DNA of 13,328 nucleotides from Nitrospirota bacterium (GCA_021838765.1 JAKCCY010000076.1:1-13328), one strand, 5' to 3'; positions 7,056 to 13,194 are shown, counted from the stretch's first letter. The notes: generated by a model from the sequence alone, not told the origin. A program made the numbers and translations.

Positions 7056-7080
7056 GGAGGAGCGGAAAGAGTGCTCCTCC
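7056..7080. terminator. Hairpin between convergent ridA and rpmB
   Basis: GGAGGAGC (7056-7063) pairs perfectly with GCTCCTCC (7073-7080) across a 9-base loop. It lies 70 bases after ridA and about 29 bases after rpmB on the other strand, the position expected for a shared bidirectional terminator. The T content beyond the stem is modest on either strand (AATATCTTTA on plus), so it may need help from Rho or act mainly as a 3'-end barrier. A weaker 5-bp stem, CGTCC/GGACG, lies at 7004-7019. Confidence 0.5.
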
Positions 7081-7108
7081 AATATCTTTACTGACAGAAA
7101 CGGAAGGG

Positions 7109-7300
7109 CTAAAGGGCTTTTTGGACTTTTCCGCTTCTAATGCAACGGGTGCAGACCTGCAAGCGTTTTGCCGCTCCGTTGATCATCGCCCTGACAGGCT
7201 GTAAGTTGGGGCGAAATGCCCTTTTGCTGACCCTGTGGGAGTGGCTGATCTGGTTGCCCATTACCTTTGTCTTGCCACATACTGCACATTCTTTGGCCAC
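7109..7300 (-). CDS. rpmB: 50S ribosomal protein bL28, zinc-binding form
   Basis: bL28 is a small component of the large ribosomal subunit. The 63-residue product has the family start ECAVCGKTKVMGNQISHSH, then RPNLQPVRA and a basic C-terminus. C5 and C8 with C50 and C53 form the four-cysteine zinc site of the so-called C+ form. Start is a GTG at 7300 on the minus strand, with an AAGG about 8 bases upstream; no ATG lies nearby. Transcription probably starts from the promoter at 7346-7374, giving a leader of about 40 bases. It stands alone rather than beside rpmG, and diverges from a diguanylate cyclase gene. Confidence 0.96.
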   Translation of the reverse strand: MAKECAVCGKTKVMGNQISHSHRVSKRAFRPNLQPVRAMINGAAKRLQVCTRCIRSGKVQKAL

Positions 7301-7345
7301 GGTTCTTACCTTTCTTTAAACAGGATCCATCCACAAAACCTCTTC

Positions 7346-7374
7346 ATTCTAGAGAGAAAAAGAACCAAAATCAA
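7346..7374 (-). promoter_or_regulatory. Sigma-70-type promoter for rpmB
   Basis: On the minus strand, TTGATT (7369-7374) is followed after exactly 17 bases by TAGAAT (7346-7351), close to the consensus TTGACA/TATAAT. The start site would be near 7339, about 40 bases before the GTG of rpmB. One arm of a perfect 13-bp inverted repeat (7353-7365) occupies the spacer between the two boxes, a position where a bound protein would block RNA polymerase. Confidence 0.6.
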
Positions 7375-7399
7375 GTCACTCTCCCTGTTCTTTTTCTCT
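7353..7399. repeat. Perfect 13-bp inverted repeat upstream of rpmB
   Basis: AGAGAAAAAGAAC (7353-7365) is repeated in inverted orientation as GTTCTTTTTCTCT (7387-7399), separated by 21 bases. One arm lies between the -10 and -35 boxes of the rpmB promoter and the other lies just upstream of the -35. This fits a paired operator site; a cruciform or an RNA hairpin from readthrough is also possible. Transcripts starting at the rpmB promoter would not contain it, so an attenuator for rpmB is unlikely. Confidence 0.6.
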
Positions 7400-7484
7400 T
7401 CTGCCTTCGGATTGTTGTCTTCGCACTGCCCTCTTTTCAGAAGGTCATCCTGTTGATGAGCGCGATCCGTTTTCATTGGTATTC

Positions 7485-7512
7485 TTGATATTTTCCATCG
7501 GTGTATTAGAAT
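7485..7512 (+). promoter_or_regulatory. Sigma-70-type promoter for the diguanylate cyclase
   Basis: TTGATA (7485-7490) is followed after 16 bases by TAGAAT (7507-7512), each one mismatch from consensus. The start would be near 7519, giving a leader of about 120 bases. The -35 box is itself the beginning of one arm of a perfect 13-bp inverted repeat, so a repressor bound there would compete with RNA polymerase. Confidence 0.5.
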
Positions 7513-7557
7513 AGCTGGTAATTTTTCCGGGTTTTGGAAAATATCAACGTTTTTTTG
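7485..7557 (+). repeat. Perfect 13-bp inverted repeat plus T-run at the cyclase promoter
   Basis: TTGATATTTTCCA (7485-7497) is matched by TGGAAAATATCAA (7535-7547), 37 bases apart, and the second arm is followed by CGTTTTTTTG. The arms are centred 50 bp apart, close to five helical turns, on either side of the predicted start site. In RNA from the predicted start only the second arm is present; it can pair locally through TTTTCC (7523-7528) with GGAAAA (7536-7541). The element could be a looping operator, or a terminator for a transcript that begins further upstream. Confidence 0.55.
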
Positions 7558-7570
7558 TCTTTTCTTCTAT

Positions 7571-7607
7571 CGGACAGTATCGTGTGGTGGCTGTTGCTGT
7601 CTGTCCG
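7571..7607 (+). other. Hairpin in the leader of the diguanylate cyclase mRNA
   Basis: CGGACAG (7571-7577) pairs with CTGTCCG (7601-7607) across a 23-base loop and is followed by GCTTTTCCTTC. It ends 16 bases before the AAGGAG ribosome site (7624-7629). It could act as a weak attenuator or simply stabilise the leader; the T content after the stem is low. Confidence 0.35.
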
Positions 7608-7639
7608 GCTTTTCCTTCAACCTAAGGAGTATTCCTGAC

Positions 7640-8746
7640 GTGGGAGATCCAACGCATAAAAAACCTTCTGAACTGGCCGCAGAGACTCTTCGTCATCTCA
7701 GCCGGGAAGGATTGCCACCCACCCCATGGAACTATGCTGAAGCCTATTTTCGGATGGAGGTTCCTCCCGGAAAAGAGACTTTGTGCGACCTTCTTGAAGT
7801 TTCTTCCATTTTTGCCCAGATGGAAGAGGACTCCTGGACTCTGCGGCAGCTTGAAGCCCTTGGCAGGCTTCTGCCCCAATTTCATCTTTTGTCCGAAAGG
7901 GAGACGGGGAGGGAGGTTCATTTTATCCTGAAAGACATCCTGACCCGGAACCGGAACTTTCTGAAAGAAGTTCTTGAAGACAAAAAGCAGTTTCAGAGAA
8001 CGGTTCTCTTTTTAAATCAGATGATCTCCCAAGTTTCGGGAACACTGGAAAAAGCGTCTTTCAAACTTGAACGAAACGTTGAAATCCTCAATCAGTCAAA
8101 GTCGCTTGAAGAGGCAAAGACAGTGTTTCAGAAAATCACTGAGGAGTCCCGGGATCTTCTTTCCACAATCAAAAAAATGGGCAACGACATCCTGACGGCA
8201 AACAAGCAGTTGATGGCCTCCTCGATTGAAGCCAATCTCGATCCCCTCACAGGAATCCTGAATCGGCGCGGGCTTCAGCGAAAGCAGGGAAGCTTTGTCG
8301 GAAAAAGGATTGTTTTTATGGTATTCGACGCAGATCACTTCAAGGCGCTCAACGATCAGCATGGCCATGCGGCCGGCGATCTTTTTCTCAGACAGCTGGT
8401 GCTTTTTGTTGCAAGACAGCTCGAAGAGATGATTTTTTCTTTTTGCCGCTGGGGCGGGGATGAGTTTCTTGTGGTTTTTGAAGGGGAGGCATTGGAAACG
8501 ATCGTTGAGAAGGCTGAAAGAATTCAGAAGGATTTGCCAACTGGAGTCGATTCGCCCAGAATTTTTCTTCCAGGGAGTCAAAAGAATCATGTAACACTCA
8601 GTATCGGTCTTTCTGGTGGAGACTATGGCGCACTTTCCGATTTCGAGCGGTTTTTTTCGTTGGCGGACAAGGCTCTGTATCAGGCAAAGCAGGATGGCCG
8701 AAATCTTGTTCGAGCGATCCATCTTGATGATCATCCCGGACAGTAA
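7640..8746 (+). CDS. GGDEF-domain diguanylate cyclase with N-terminal helical domain
   Basis: It makes the second messenger c-di-GMP from two GTP. The 368-residue product has no membrane helix. The C-terminal domain begins at DPLTGILNRRG (201-211) and contains the metal-binding FDADHFKALND (229-239), HGHAAGD (241-247) and the active-site RWGGDEF (270-276), ending in KALYQAKQDGRN (344-355). All expected catalytic residues are present, so it should be active. The RxxD inhibitory site normally just before GGDEF is absent (the aligned bases encode EMIF), so product inhibition through it is unlikely. Residues 11-50 (with PPTPWNYAEAYF) resemble the N-terminus found on a group of proteobacterial cyclases, followed by long coiled-coil-like helices to about 195 that probably dimerise or sense. 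The start is a GTG with AAGGAG at 7624-7629, 10 bases upstream. It precedes recG by 87 bases. Confidence 0.93.
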   Translation: MGDPTHKKPSELAAETLRHLSREGLPPTPWNYAEAYFRMEVPPGKETLCDLLEVSSIFAQMEEDSWTLRQLEALGRLLPQFHLLSERETGREVHFILKDILTRNRNFLKEVLEDKKQFQRTVLFLNQMISQVSGTLEKASFKLERNVEILNQSKSLEEAKTVFQKITEESRDLLSTIKKMGNDILTANKQLMASSIEANLDPLTGILNRRGLQRKQGSFVGKRIVFMVFDADHFKALNDQHGHAAGDLFLRQLVLFVARQLEEMIFSFCRWGGDEFLVVFEGEALETIVEKAERIQKDLPTGVDSPRIFLPGSQKNHVTLSIGLSGGDYGALSDFERFFSLADKALYQAKQDGRNLVRAIHLDDHPGQ

Positions 8747-8833
8747 AGAACGGAGCGATGACCGGATGTTCTTGAGTCGATACTTTTTTTCTCCTCTTTC
8801 CTGTGCTCCGGATCCATCGGTCGGGGATTACTG

Positions 8834-10966
8834 GTGTTGACCCCTGCAACCCCCGTTTCATCCCTTCCTGATGTGGGCCCCCGGCGTGGAGAAAGACTTT
8901 CAAAGCTTGGTATACGGACGGTCCTGGACCTTCTCTATACCCTTCCGTTTCGCTACGAAGACCGAAGAGGTGTTCCTTCGGTTTCAAACCTGAAAGAGGG
9001 AGAGTCCCAGGGATTCCTGGCAACGGTGAGCTCCATCAGAAAAAAGGAGATACGGAAGCTCAAGGTGCCCATCATTGAGGCAGTCCTTTCGGATGGGTCC
9101 GGTTCAGTCAAGGCGGTCTGGTTTGGACAGGAGTACATTCTTAAAGCTCTATCCGAAGGATCTCACGCTTTCTTTTTTGGTCGAATCGAATATTCGGAGT
9201 TTGACCGGGCGATTGTTGTCAAAAGTCCTGTTTTTGAAAAGGTTGATCCAGGGAAAAAAGGTCGAAAAAGTTTTCATGTCAACAGGATCGTGCCCGTTTA
9301 TCGGGAGTCCTTGGGTTTGACCTCCTCTTTCTTTCGGAAACTCCTTGGGGAAACACTTCTCTCGTTGTGGGGAAGTGACTTTGACCCTTTGCCGGAAAGC
9401 ATTCGGCAAAAGTATGGATTTAATTCCTGGATCAAAATGATTGTAGGCCTTCATTTTCCGGGAGAGATTCCTGCTGGTGGTTCGGTCGAGTCCTTTCTCG
9501 AGCCCTCTTACCTGCCAAGAAAACGTCTCATCTATGAAGAATTTTTTTTACTGGAATTTTTGATGTTTCAGAAGAGAGCCGATATTCAAACGCAGGGCAG
9601 ATCCGGTCGGTACCAGATCTCTCCGGAAGATTTCTCTGTTTTTTCCTCCCTCTTGCCTTTTGAATTGACCAATGCCCAGAAACGGGTCATGGCAGAAGTT
9701 ACGTGTGACCTCGAGAAAGATTATCCGATGAATCGTCTTCTTCTGGGTGACGTTGGTTCCGGAAAGACGGCTATTGCAGCCTGGGCTCTCTACCTGGCGG
9801 TCAAGTCAGGTTTTCAGTGTGCATTGATGGCCCCGACCGAAATTCTGGCAAAGCAACATGAAAAGACATTGACCCGATTTTTTTCCCCCATGGGTTTGAC
9901 TCCCGCTCTTTTAACCAATAGTGTCAAGGGGAGTGATCGCAAAAGAATCGTTTCATGTGTCCATTCCGGGGAAATCTCCATGATCATCGGGACTCAGGCA
10001 CTGATACAGGATAGCCTCAACTTCTCTTGTCTCGGTCTGGTGGTCATTGATGAGCAACATCGTTTTGGTGTGGATCAAAGGCGGACTTTAGCCGGGAAAG
10101 GAGCACAGCCGGATACCCTTTTGATGACGGCAACACCGATTCCCCGATCTCTTGCCCTGTCTTATTACGGTGATATGGACCTCTCGGTTCTCGACGAAAA
10201 GCCACCGGGAAGACTTGCTGTCAAGACGTCGATCGCCTCTCCGACCATCGACTTCTGGGACGGAACCGTCCGTCCCTTTCTTGAGAGGAGAGAGCAGGTG
10301 TTTGTTGTGTGTCCCCTGATCGAGGAATCCGAGGCGATCGATGCAAAGGATGCAACCACACGCTGGGAATTTCTGTCGTCCCACTTTTCCTCTGTCGAGG
10401 TGGCTCTCCTCACGGGGCGGACCCCTGCCGAGCGCCGAGAGGAAATCATGGCCCGCTTTCGCTCGGGAGATATCCTCATGCTGGTTTCCACAACGGTTAT
10501 CGAGGTGGGTGTCGATATTCCGAATGCTGCGGTGATGGTTGTTGAAAGTCCGGAGCGTTTTGGTCTTGCACAGTTGCACCAGCTTCGGGGGAGGGTTGGC
10601 CGTGGGGCGGTGCCCGGCTTCTTTTATCTTTTGCCTGGAGAGTCTGCCAGTGAGGAGGCCATTGCCAGACTTCGGATTCTTGAAGAATCGGACGATGGTT
10701 TTTTTGTGGCAGAAGAGGATCTTCGATCGAGAGGCCCGGGAGAATTCCTGGGCACTCGCCAGTCCGGAGCACCGGCTTTTATCTGTGCAGATCTTCTGAG
10801 AGATTTTGATGTGCTGAAATCCGTTCGTCTTGATGTCAATGAATTTTTTTCAGCGAGTGAGCGTCAGGCAATGGATCATCAGCGGTGGGTTTGGGAATGG
10901 ACAACGGTTACAGACTTTATTCGATCGCGTTATACAGGAGTTGAGGAATGGATCGGAATTCGGTGA
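8834..10966 (+). CDS. recG: ATP-dependent DNA helicase RecG
   Basis: RecG is a double-stranded DNA translocase that remodels stalled replication forks and Holliday junctions. The 710-residue product (E. coli 693) begins with the wedge domain: a helix-hairpin-helix-like LPDVGPRRGERLSKLGI (11-27), then LPFRYEDRR and the OB-fold to about residue 140. Helicase lobe 1 carries the Walker A GDVGSGKT (305-312), the MAPTEILA segment, DEQHRFG (406-412) and TATPIPR (432-438). Lobe 2 carries TTVIEVGVDIPN, QLHQLRGRVGR (580-590) and the RecG-typical DGFFVAEEDLRSRGPGEFLGTRQ (starting at 621). All motifs are intact. The start is a GTG at 8834 (a TTG follows at once) with GGGG at 8823-8826; the frame is open a little further upstream, so the exact start is not certain. 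Its end overlaps the next gene by 19 bases. Confidence 0.97.
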   Translation: MLTPATPVSSLPDVGPRRGERLSKLGIRTVLDLLYTLPFRYEDRRGVPSVSNLKEGESQGFLATVSSIRKKEIRKLKVPIIEAVLSDGSGSVKAVWFGQEYILKALSEGSHAFFFGRIEYSEFDRAIVVKSPVFEKVDPGKKGRKSFHVNRIVPVYRESLGLTSSFFRKLLGETLLSLWGSDFDPLPESIRQKYGFNSWIKMIVGLHFPGEIPAGGSVESFLEPSYLPRKRLIYEEFFLLEFLMFQKRADIQTQGRSGRYQISPEDFSVFSSLLPFELTNAQKRVMAEVTCDLEKDYPMNRLLLGDVGSGKTAIAAWALYLAVKSGFQCALMAPTEILAKQHEKTLTRFFSPMGLTPALLTNSVKGSDRKRIVSCVHSGEISMIIGTQALIQDSLNFSCLGLVVIDEQHRFGVDQRRTLAGKGAQPDTLLMTATPIPRSLALSYYGDMDLSVLDEKPPGRLAVKTSIASPTIDFWDGTVRPFLERREQVFVVCPLIEESEAIDAKDATTRWEFLSSHFSSVEVALLTGRTPAERREEIMARFRSGDILMLVSTTVIEVGVDIPNAAVMVVESPERFGLAQLHQLRGRVGRGAVPGFFYLLPGESASEEAIARLRILEESDDGFFVAEEDLRSRGPGEFLGTRQSGAPAFICADLLRDFDVLKSVRLDVNEFFSASERQAMDHQRWVWEWTTVTDFIRSRYTGVEEWIGIR

Positions 10967-11352
10967 GAATGGGTTCCCCGACCTCTTCCAGAAAGGAAGA
11001 CTTTCTGCGGGGATTGGGGCTTTCCAGACGATGGAGCCAGATCGGGTTGTTTCAGATTTTCCATTTTCCGGAAATTCTTCGTACAGCAATTGCCATCAGA
11101 CAAAATGAAAAGAGTCTCGATGCGGCAATTCATGAACTCGGTGACTTTGTCCATCAGCGAAAAGATCTTGCGTTTCTTGATGAGGGAGAGATGGTTGAGT
11201 GGGATCTCCTGAGGGGGCGCGTTTTACGATTTATGGAAGAGCGAAGCCGGCTGCTCAGGATTGGAGGGAGAAGCGATTTGAGCAAGACTAAAAAATCCTT
11301 GGAGGAAGTTTCTTCAGCTGTCGGAAATCAATCAGGAGGGGCAAAGGAGTGA
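10948..11352 (+). CDS. Protein of unknown function between recG and ppx
   Basis: I do not recognise this 134-residue protein. It is basic at the N-terminus, has predicted amphipathic helices (about residues 18-75, and 80-105 with many Arg), and has no signal peptide, membrane helix or Cys. The ATG at 10948 lies inside the end of recG, with AGGAG at 10936-10940, 7 bases upstream. A second ATG at 10969, just after the recG stop, is an alternative start. Its stop TGA overlaps the GTG start of the ppx gene (GTGA). The overlaps on both sides point to translational coupling across three genes, which supports it being a real gene. Any role in repair or phosphate metabolism is a guess from position. 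Confidence 0.75.
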   Translation: MDRNSVRMGSPTSSRKEDFLRGLGLSRRWSQIGLFQIFHFPEILRTAIAIRQNEKSLDAAIHELGDFVHQRKDLAFLDEGEMVEWDLLRGRVLRFMEERSRLLRIGGRSDLSKTKKSLEEVSSAVGNQSGGAKE

Positions 11353-12299
11353 GCGCACCCGTTCGTCGTGTCTGTCTGGTTGATGTCGGAACCAATTCAG
11401 TAAGAATGATTGTTGCAGATGTTTCCAGTCAACGCATTTCCAGTGTGATCCTTACGGATGGAAAAATTACCCGACTTGGGGAGGGGCTTCATGAAACAGG
11501 TGTTATCGGGGAGGCTCCCCTTGCGCGAACCGTTGATCTGATCGGCAAGTTTGTGACGACGGCAGCCTCTTTCCGTCCCGACATCATTCGTCTGATCGGG
11601 ACATCAGCCGTTCGGCAGGCCAGAAATCAGGCCGATGTCTTGAAAAGGGTGCTTGATGCGACGGGGATTCCTCTCGAAGTGATCGGAGGTGAAACAGAAG
11701 CTGTCTGGACTTACCACGGCGCATTGGGAAATCTCTTCGATCTGACCCCACCCTATCTGGTCATCGATATTGGAGGAGGTTCGACGGAACTCATTTATGG
11801 GGAGACTCTTACTGAAAGTCTCAGGGCTTATTCCGTGGAGGTTGGTGTTGTAACCCTCTCCGAGCGGATGATCCGTTCTGATCCGCCACAAGAGCAGGAG
11901 CTGGCCAATGCCAGGGCAGAAGTTAGAAAAGCCTTTGACGGGGTGATCTCAAAACTTCTTCCATTTCTGACATCAAGTGTGACCTGTGTCGGTACCGCCG
12001 GAACGGTCACAACGCTGATGGCTTTTTCCATGGGGATGCGTTTGTATGATCCCCGTAAAATTCATGGCCACGGTCTTCAGAGAGCCCGTGTGTGCGAACT
12101 TGTCTCCCGTCTCTCACGCCTCTCCCTTGCCGAAAGGCTGAAGCTGCCTGGAATAGAAAAAGGCAGGGAAGATCTTATTCTCGCAGGTGGAATCATCCTT
12201 GATGTTCTGATGGAGCAACTGAATCTCGCGGGCTTGATCGTTTCAGACTCAGGGTTGAGGGAAGGCGCACTTTTAAAGACTGCAGGTCTGTTAAATTGA
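11349..12299 (+). CDS. Ppx/GppA-family phosphatase (short form)
   Basis: These enzymes are actin-fold phosphohydrolases that cut inorganic polyphosphate from its ends and/or convert pppGpp to ppGpp. The 316-residue product has only the two actin-like domains of the short form, without the C-terminal helical domain of E. coli Ppx (513 residues). Visible motifs are VDVGTNSVRMIVADV (11-25, first phosphate-binding loop), GTSAVRQARN (84-93), the catalytic-glutamate region GGETEA (113-118, probably E117), DIGGGSTE (140-147, second phosphate loop) and VGTAGTVTTL (214-223). The C-terminus SDSGLREGALL is typical of the family. The start is a GTG that overlaps the previous stop, with GGAGGGG just upstream. 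Sequence alone cannot separate exopolyphosphatase from guanosine pentaphosphatase activity. Its TGA stop sits exactly at the edge of a decayed IS200/IS605-type element. Confidence 0.93.
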   Translation: MSAPVRRVCLVDVGTNSVRMIVADVSSQRISSVILTDGKITRLGEGLHETGVIGEAPLARTVDLIGKFVTTAASFRPDIIRLIGTSAVRQARNQADVLKRVLDATGIPLEVIGGETEAVWTYHGALGNLFDLTPPYLVIDIGGGSTELIYGETLTESLRAYSVEVGVVTLSERMIRSDPPQEQELANARAEVRKAFDGVISKLLPFLTSSVTCVGTAGTVTTLMAFSMGMRLYDPRKIHGHGLQRARVCELVSRLSRLSLAERLKLPGIEKGREDLILAGGIILDVLMEQLNLAGLIVSDSGLREGALLKTAGLLN

Positions 12300-12312
12300 C
12301 ATCTTCCCGCCG

Positions 12313-12468
12313 CTAAACGATGGAAAGCCCCTCCTGTTCCTTTTGCCACGCTTTCGTCTTGAGATCGAAGGCCCAGTTGTCGACGAAGCGGCAATATCCG
12401 AACTGTCTGGAAAGAAACCCGACCCGTTTTTCATCCGGCTCCAGCCGGTACCGATAGGCTCTTAGCAT
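12313..12468 (-). pseudogene. tnpB: Truncated tnpB: N-terminal 51 residues only
   Basis: The product starts MLRAYRYRLEPDE and continues with FGYCRFVDNWAFDLKTKAW, which closely follows the N-terminal helix-turn-helix of IS605-family TnpB/OrfB proteins. A normal TnpB is about 370-400 residues and carries RuvC-like nuclease motifs and a zinc ribbon; all of these are missing here because the frame stops after residue 51. The ATG is at 12468 with no obvious ribosome site. The longer open frame upstream to 12714 overlaps the structured left region and a LuxR-type gene and is unlikely to be translated. It is an inactive remnant that may still bind nucleic acid if expressed. Confidence 0.75.
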
Positions 12469-12508
12469 GCTTACAGAATAATCTATTTCTTTAAAAATAA
12501 AGGAGCAA

Positions 12509-12600
12509 GCATTCATCCCCCTCTTGGCAAAGAACATCACCCGAGAGGGGCATTCTGCCTTGAATGCTGGTAATACCCGGAGTATCCGGGAAACGTTTTG
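12509..12600 (-). ncRNA. Structured RNA-like segment upstream of the tnpB remnant
   Basis: On the minus strand a series of stems fits within 92 bases: CCCGG/CCGGG (12590-12586 with 12580-12576), GCATTC/GAATGC (12567-12562 with 12555-12550, 6-base loop) and CCCCTCT/AGAGGGG (12550-12544 with 12524-12518). A second GAATGC (12514-12509) can replace the first as the partner of GCATTC, giving either two hairpins or a closed multi-branch fold. The layout, directly upstream of an IS605-type reading frame, resembles HEARO/omega-RNA-like or left-end palindromes of this transposon group. This is structural similarity judged by eye, not a model match. Confidence 0.35.
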
Positions 12601-12679
12601 ACAGGGAGCCCGGTGCTGGCTTGTCCTTTTGTTTTGTCGCCTGTTTTCGGGAGGTTGCCGGCAGGAGGCGGTCGCTCCA

Positions 12680-12949
12680 TTACCCTCCAGGTTGACCGGT
12701 TCCGTCCGGGGCATTTTTTGATAATTCCATTGTTAATGTTGCGGCCTTGACGCGCGTGTTTACCCCGAGCTTTGAATAGATATTGCCTAGGTGGAACTTG
12801 ACGGTGCGCTCGGAAATTCCCAGAGTCCCGGCGATTTCCCAATTGCTTTTGCCTTCAATCATCCGCTTGAGGACCTCCTTTTCCCTCAGGGTCAGATTTG
12901 AAGTTTGCCCCTCCTCGTTTGTCCCTCCTTTCTCCAAGACGGGATTCAA
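12680..12949 (-). CDS. Stand-alone LuxR/GerE-type DNA-binding protein
   Basis: The 89-residue product is essentially one LuxR-type helix-turn-helix (about residues 19-73): LTLREKEVLKRMIEGKSNWE, then GISERTVKFHLGNIYSKLGV with the recognition helix at about 46-58. The KSNWEIA wording is like the DNA-binding end of acyl-homoserine-lactone regulators, but no signal-binding or receiver domain precedes it. It may be a GerE-like mini-regulator or the remnant of a longer LuxR. The start is uncertain: the frame offers a TTG at 12949 and another TTG four codons later, neither with a good ribosome site; the strong GGAGG sequences lie inside the frame, upstream of a CTG. An inverted repeat just upstream (12960-12992) could be its own operator. 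A decayed transposon lies 77 bases downstream. Confidence 0.7.
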   Translation of the reverse strand: MNPVLEKGGTNEEGQTSNLTLREKEVLKRMIEGKSNWEIAGTLGISERTVKFHLGNIYSKLGVNTRVKAATLTMELSKNAPDGTGQPGG

Positions 12950-12959
12950 CTGACATGAG

Positions 12960-12992
12960 CTGACAGGACAACCGCTTCCTGTTCCCTGTCAG
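12960..12992. promoter_or_regulatory. Operator-like dyad in front of the LuxR-type gene
   Basis: CTGACAGG (12960-12967) is matched by CCTGTCAG (12985-12992) across 17 bases, and ACAGGA/TCCTGT (12963-12968 with 12977-12982) is an alternative inner pairing. The dyad starts 10 bases upstream of the proposed TTG start. It could be a binding site for the encoded regulator or a hairpin that limits translation. It does not match the usual lux box, whose half-sites face the other way. Confidence 0.4.
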
Positions 12993-13194
12993 GGTGAAAT
13001 GCTAGCATGGGCGAAAGTGCGAAAAATACTGTCCAAACGGGCAGGATAGGCGTTGTGGGGTGAGATGGGGGAGAGAAGTGCATTGGCCGGATCGGAATCT
13101 GCCGACGGGGCGCAGTCTCAAGGCCGGGAGGTCTTGGACAAATGCTGCGGTTCCCGTTTTCGGGTGTTCTATGGAGCTGTGATCAATCGCTCCT

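Larger units (their letters stand above)
7301..7639. other. 339-bp regulatory intergenic region between rpmB and the diguanylate cyclase
   Basis: No protein-coding frame in this stretch is credible. It holds the rpmB promoter (minus strand), a candidate cyclase promoter (plus strand), two perfect 13-bp inverted repeats that each overlap one of these promoters, and a 7-bp hairpin near the cyclase start. The segment 7400-7484 shows no structure or motif that I can support. I looked for a c-di-GMP riboswitch in front of the cyclase and did not see its conserved bases. Confidence 0.6.
12296..12603 (-). mobile_element. Decayed IS200/IS605-type element, about 300 bp
   Basis: The segment holds the start of a tnpB gene (minus strand), a structured region upstream of it, and, after the truncated reading frame, a sequence that reads TTTAGCGGCGGGAAGATGTCAA on the minus strand in two overlapping parts and resembles the GC-rich hairpin and GATGTCAA end typical of this family (from memory). 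The 5' arm of that terminal hairpin is missing, as expected if an internal deletion joined codon about 50 of tnpB to the right end. TTGACA occurs in the same orientation at both edges (12296-12301 and 12598-12603), which I use as provisional limits. No transposase gene (tnpA) is present, so the element cannot move by itself. Confidence 0.6.

Noticed and set aside
6380..7608. TGTCTGTCCGG present in two intergenic regions (6380-6390 and 7598-7608)
   Set aside because: The match does not extend beyond 11 bases without gaps, and 11-base repeats are expected by chance in a window of this size.
7520..7639. c-di-GMP riboswitch in front of the diguanylate cyclase
   Set aside because: The conserved core bases and tetraloop receptor of the known c-di-GMP riboswitch classes are not visible.
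8746..8790. AAGAAC/GTTCTT stem with a later T-run between the cyclase and recG
   Set aside because: The stem is only six mostly A-T pairs and the T-run begins 10 bases after it, so it is a poor terminator.
12469..12714. Longer minus-strand frame upstream of the tnpB start
   Set aside because: It runs through the hairpin region and into the LuxR-type gene, and its translation does not resemble any part of TnpB.
12858..12956. ATG at 12956 on the minus strand as a start for the LuxR-type gene
   Set aside because: It is in a different frame from the helix-turn-helix and meets a stop after about 33 codons. A frameshift would be needed, for which I see no slippery sequence.
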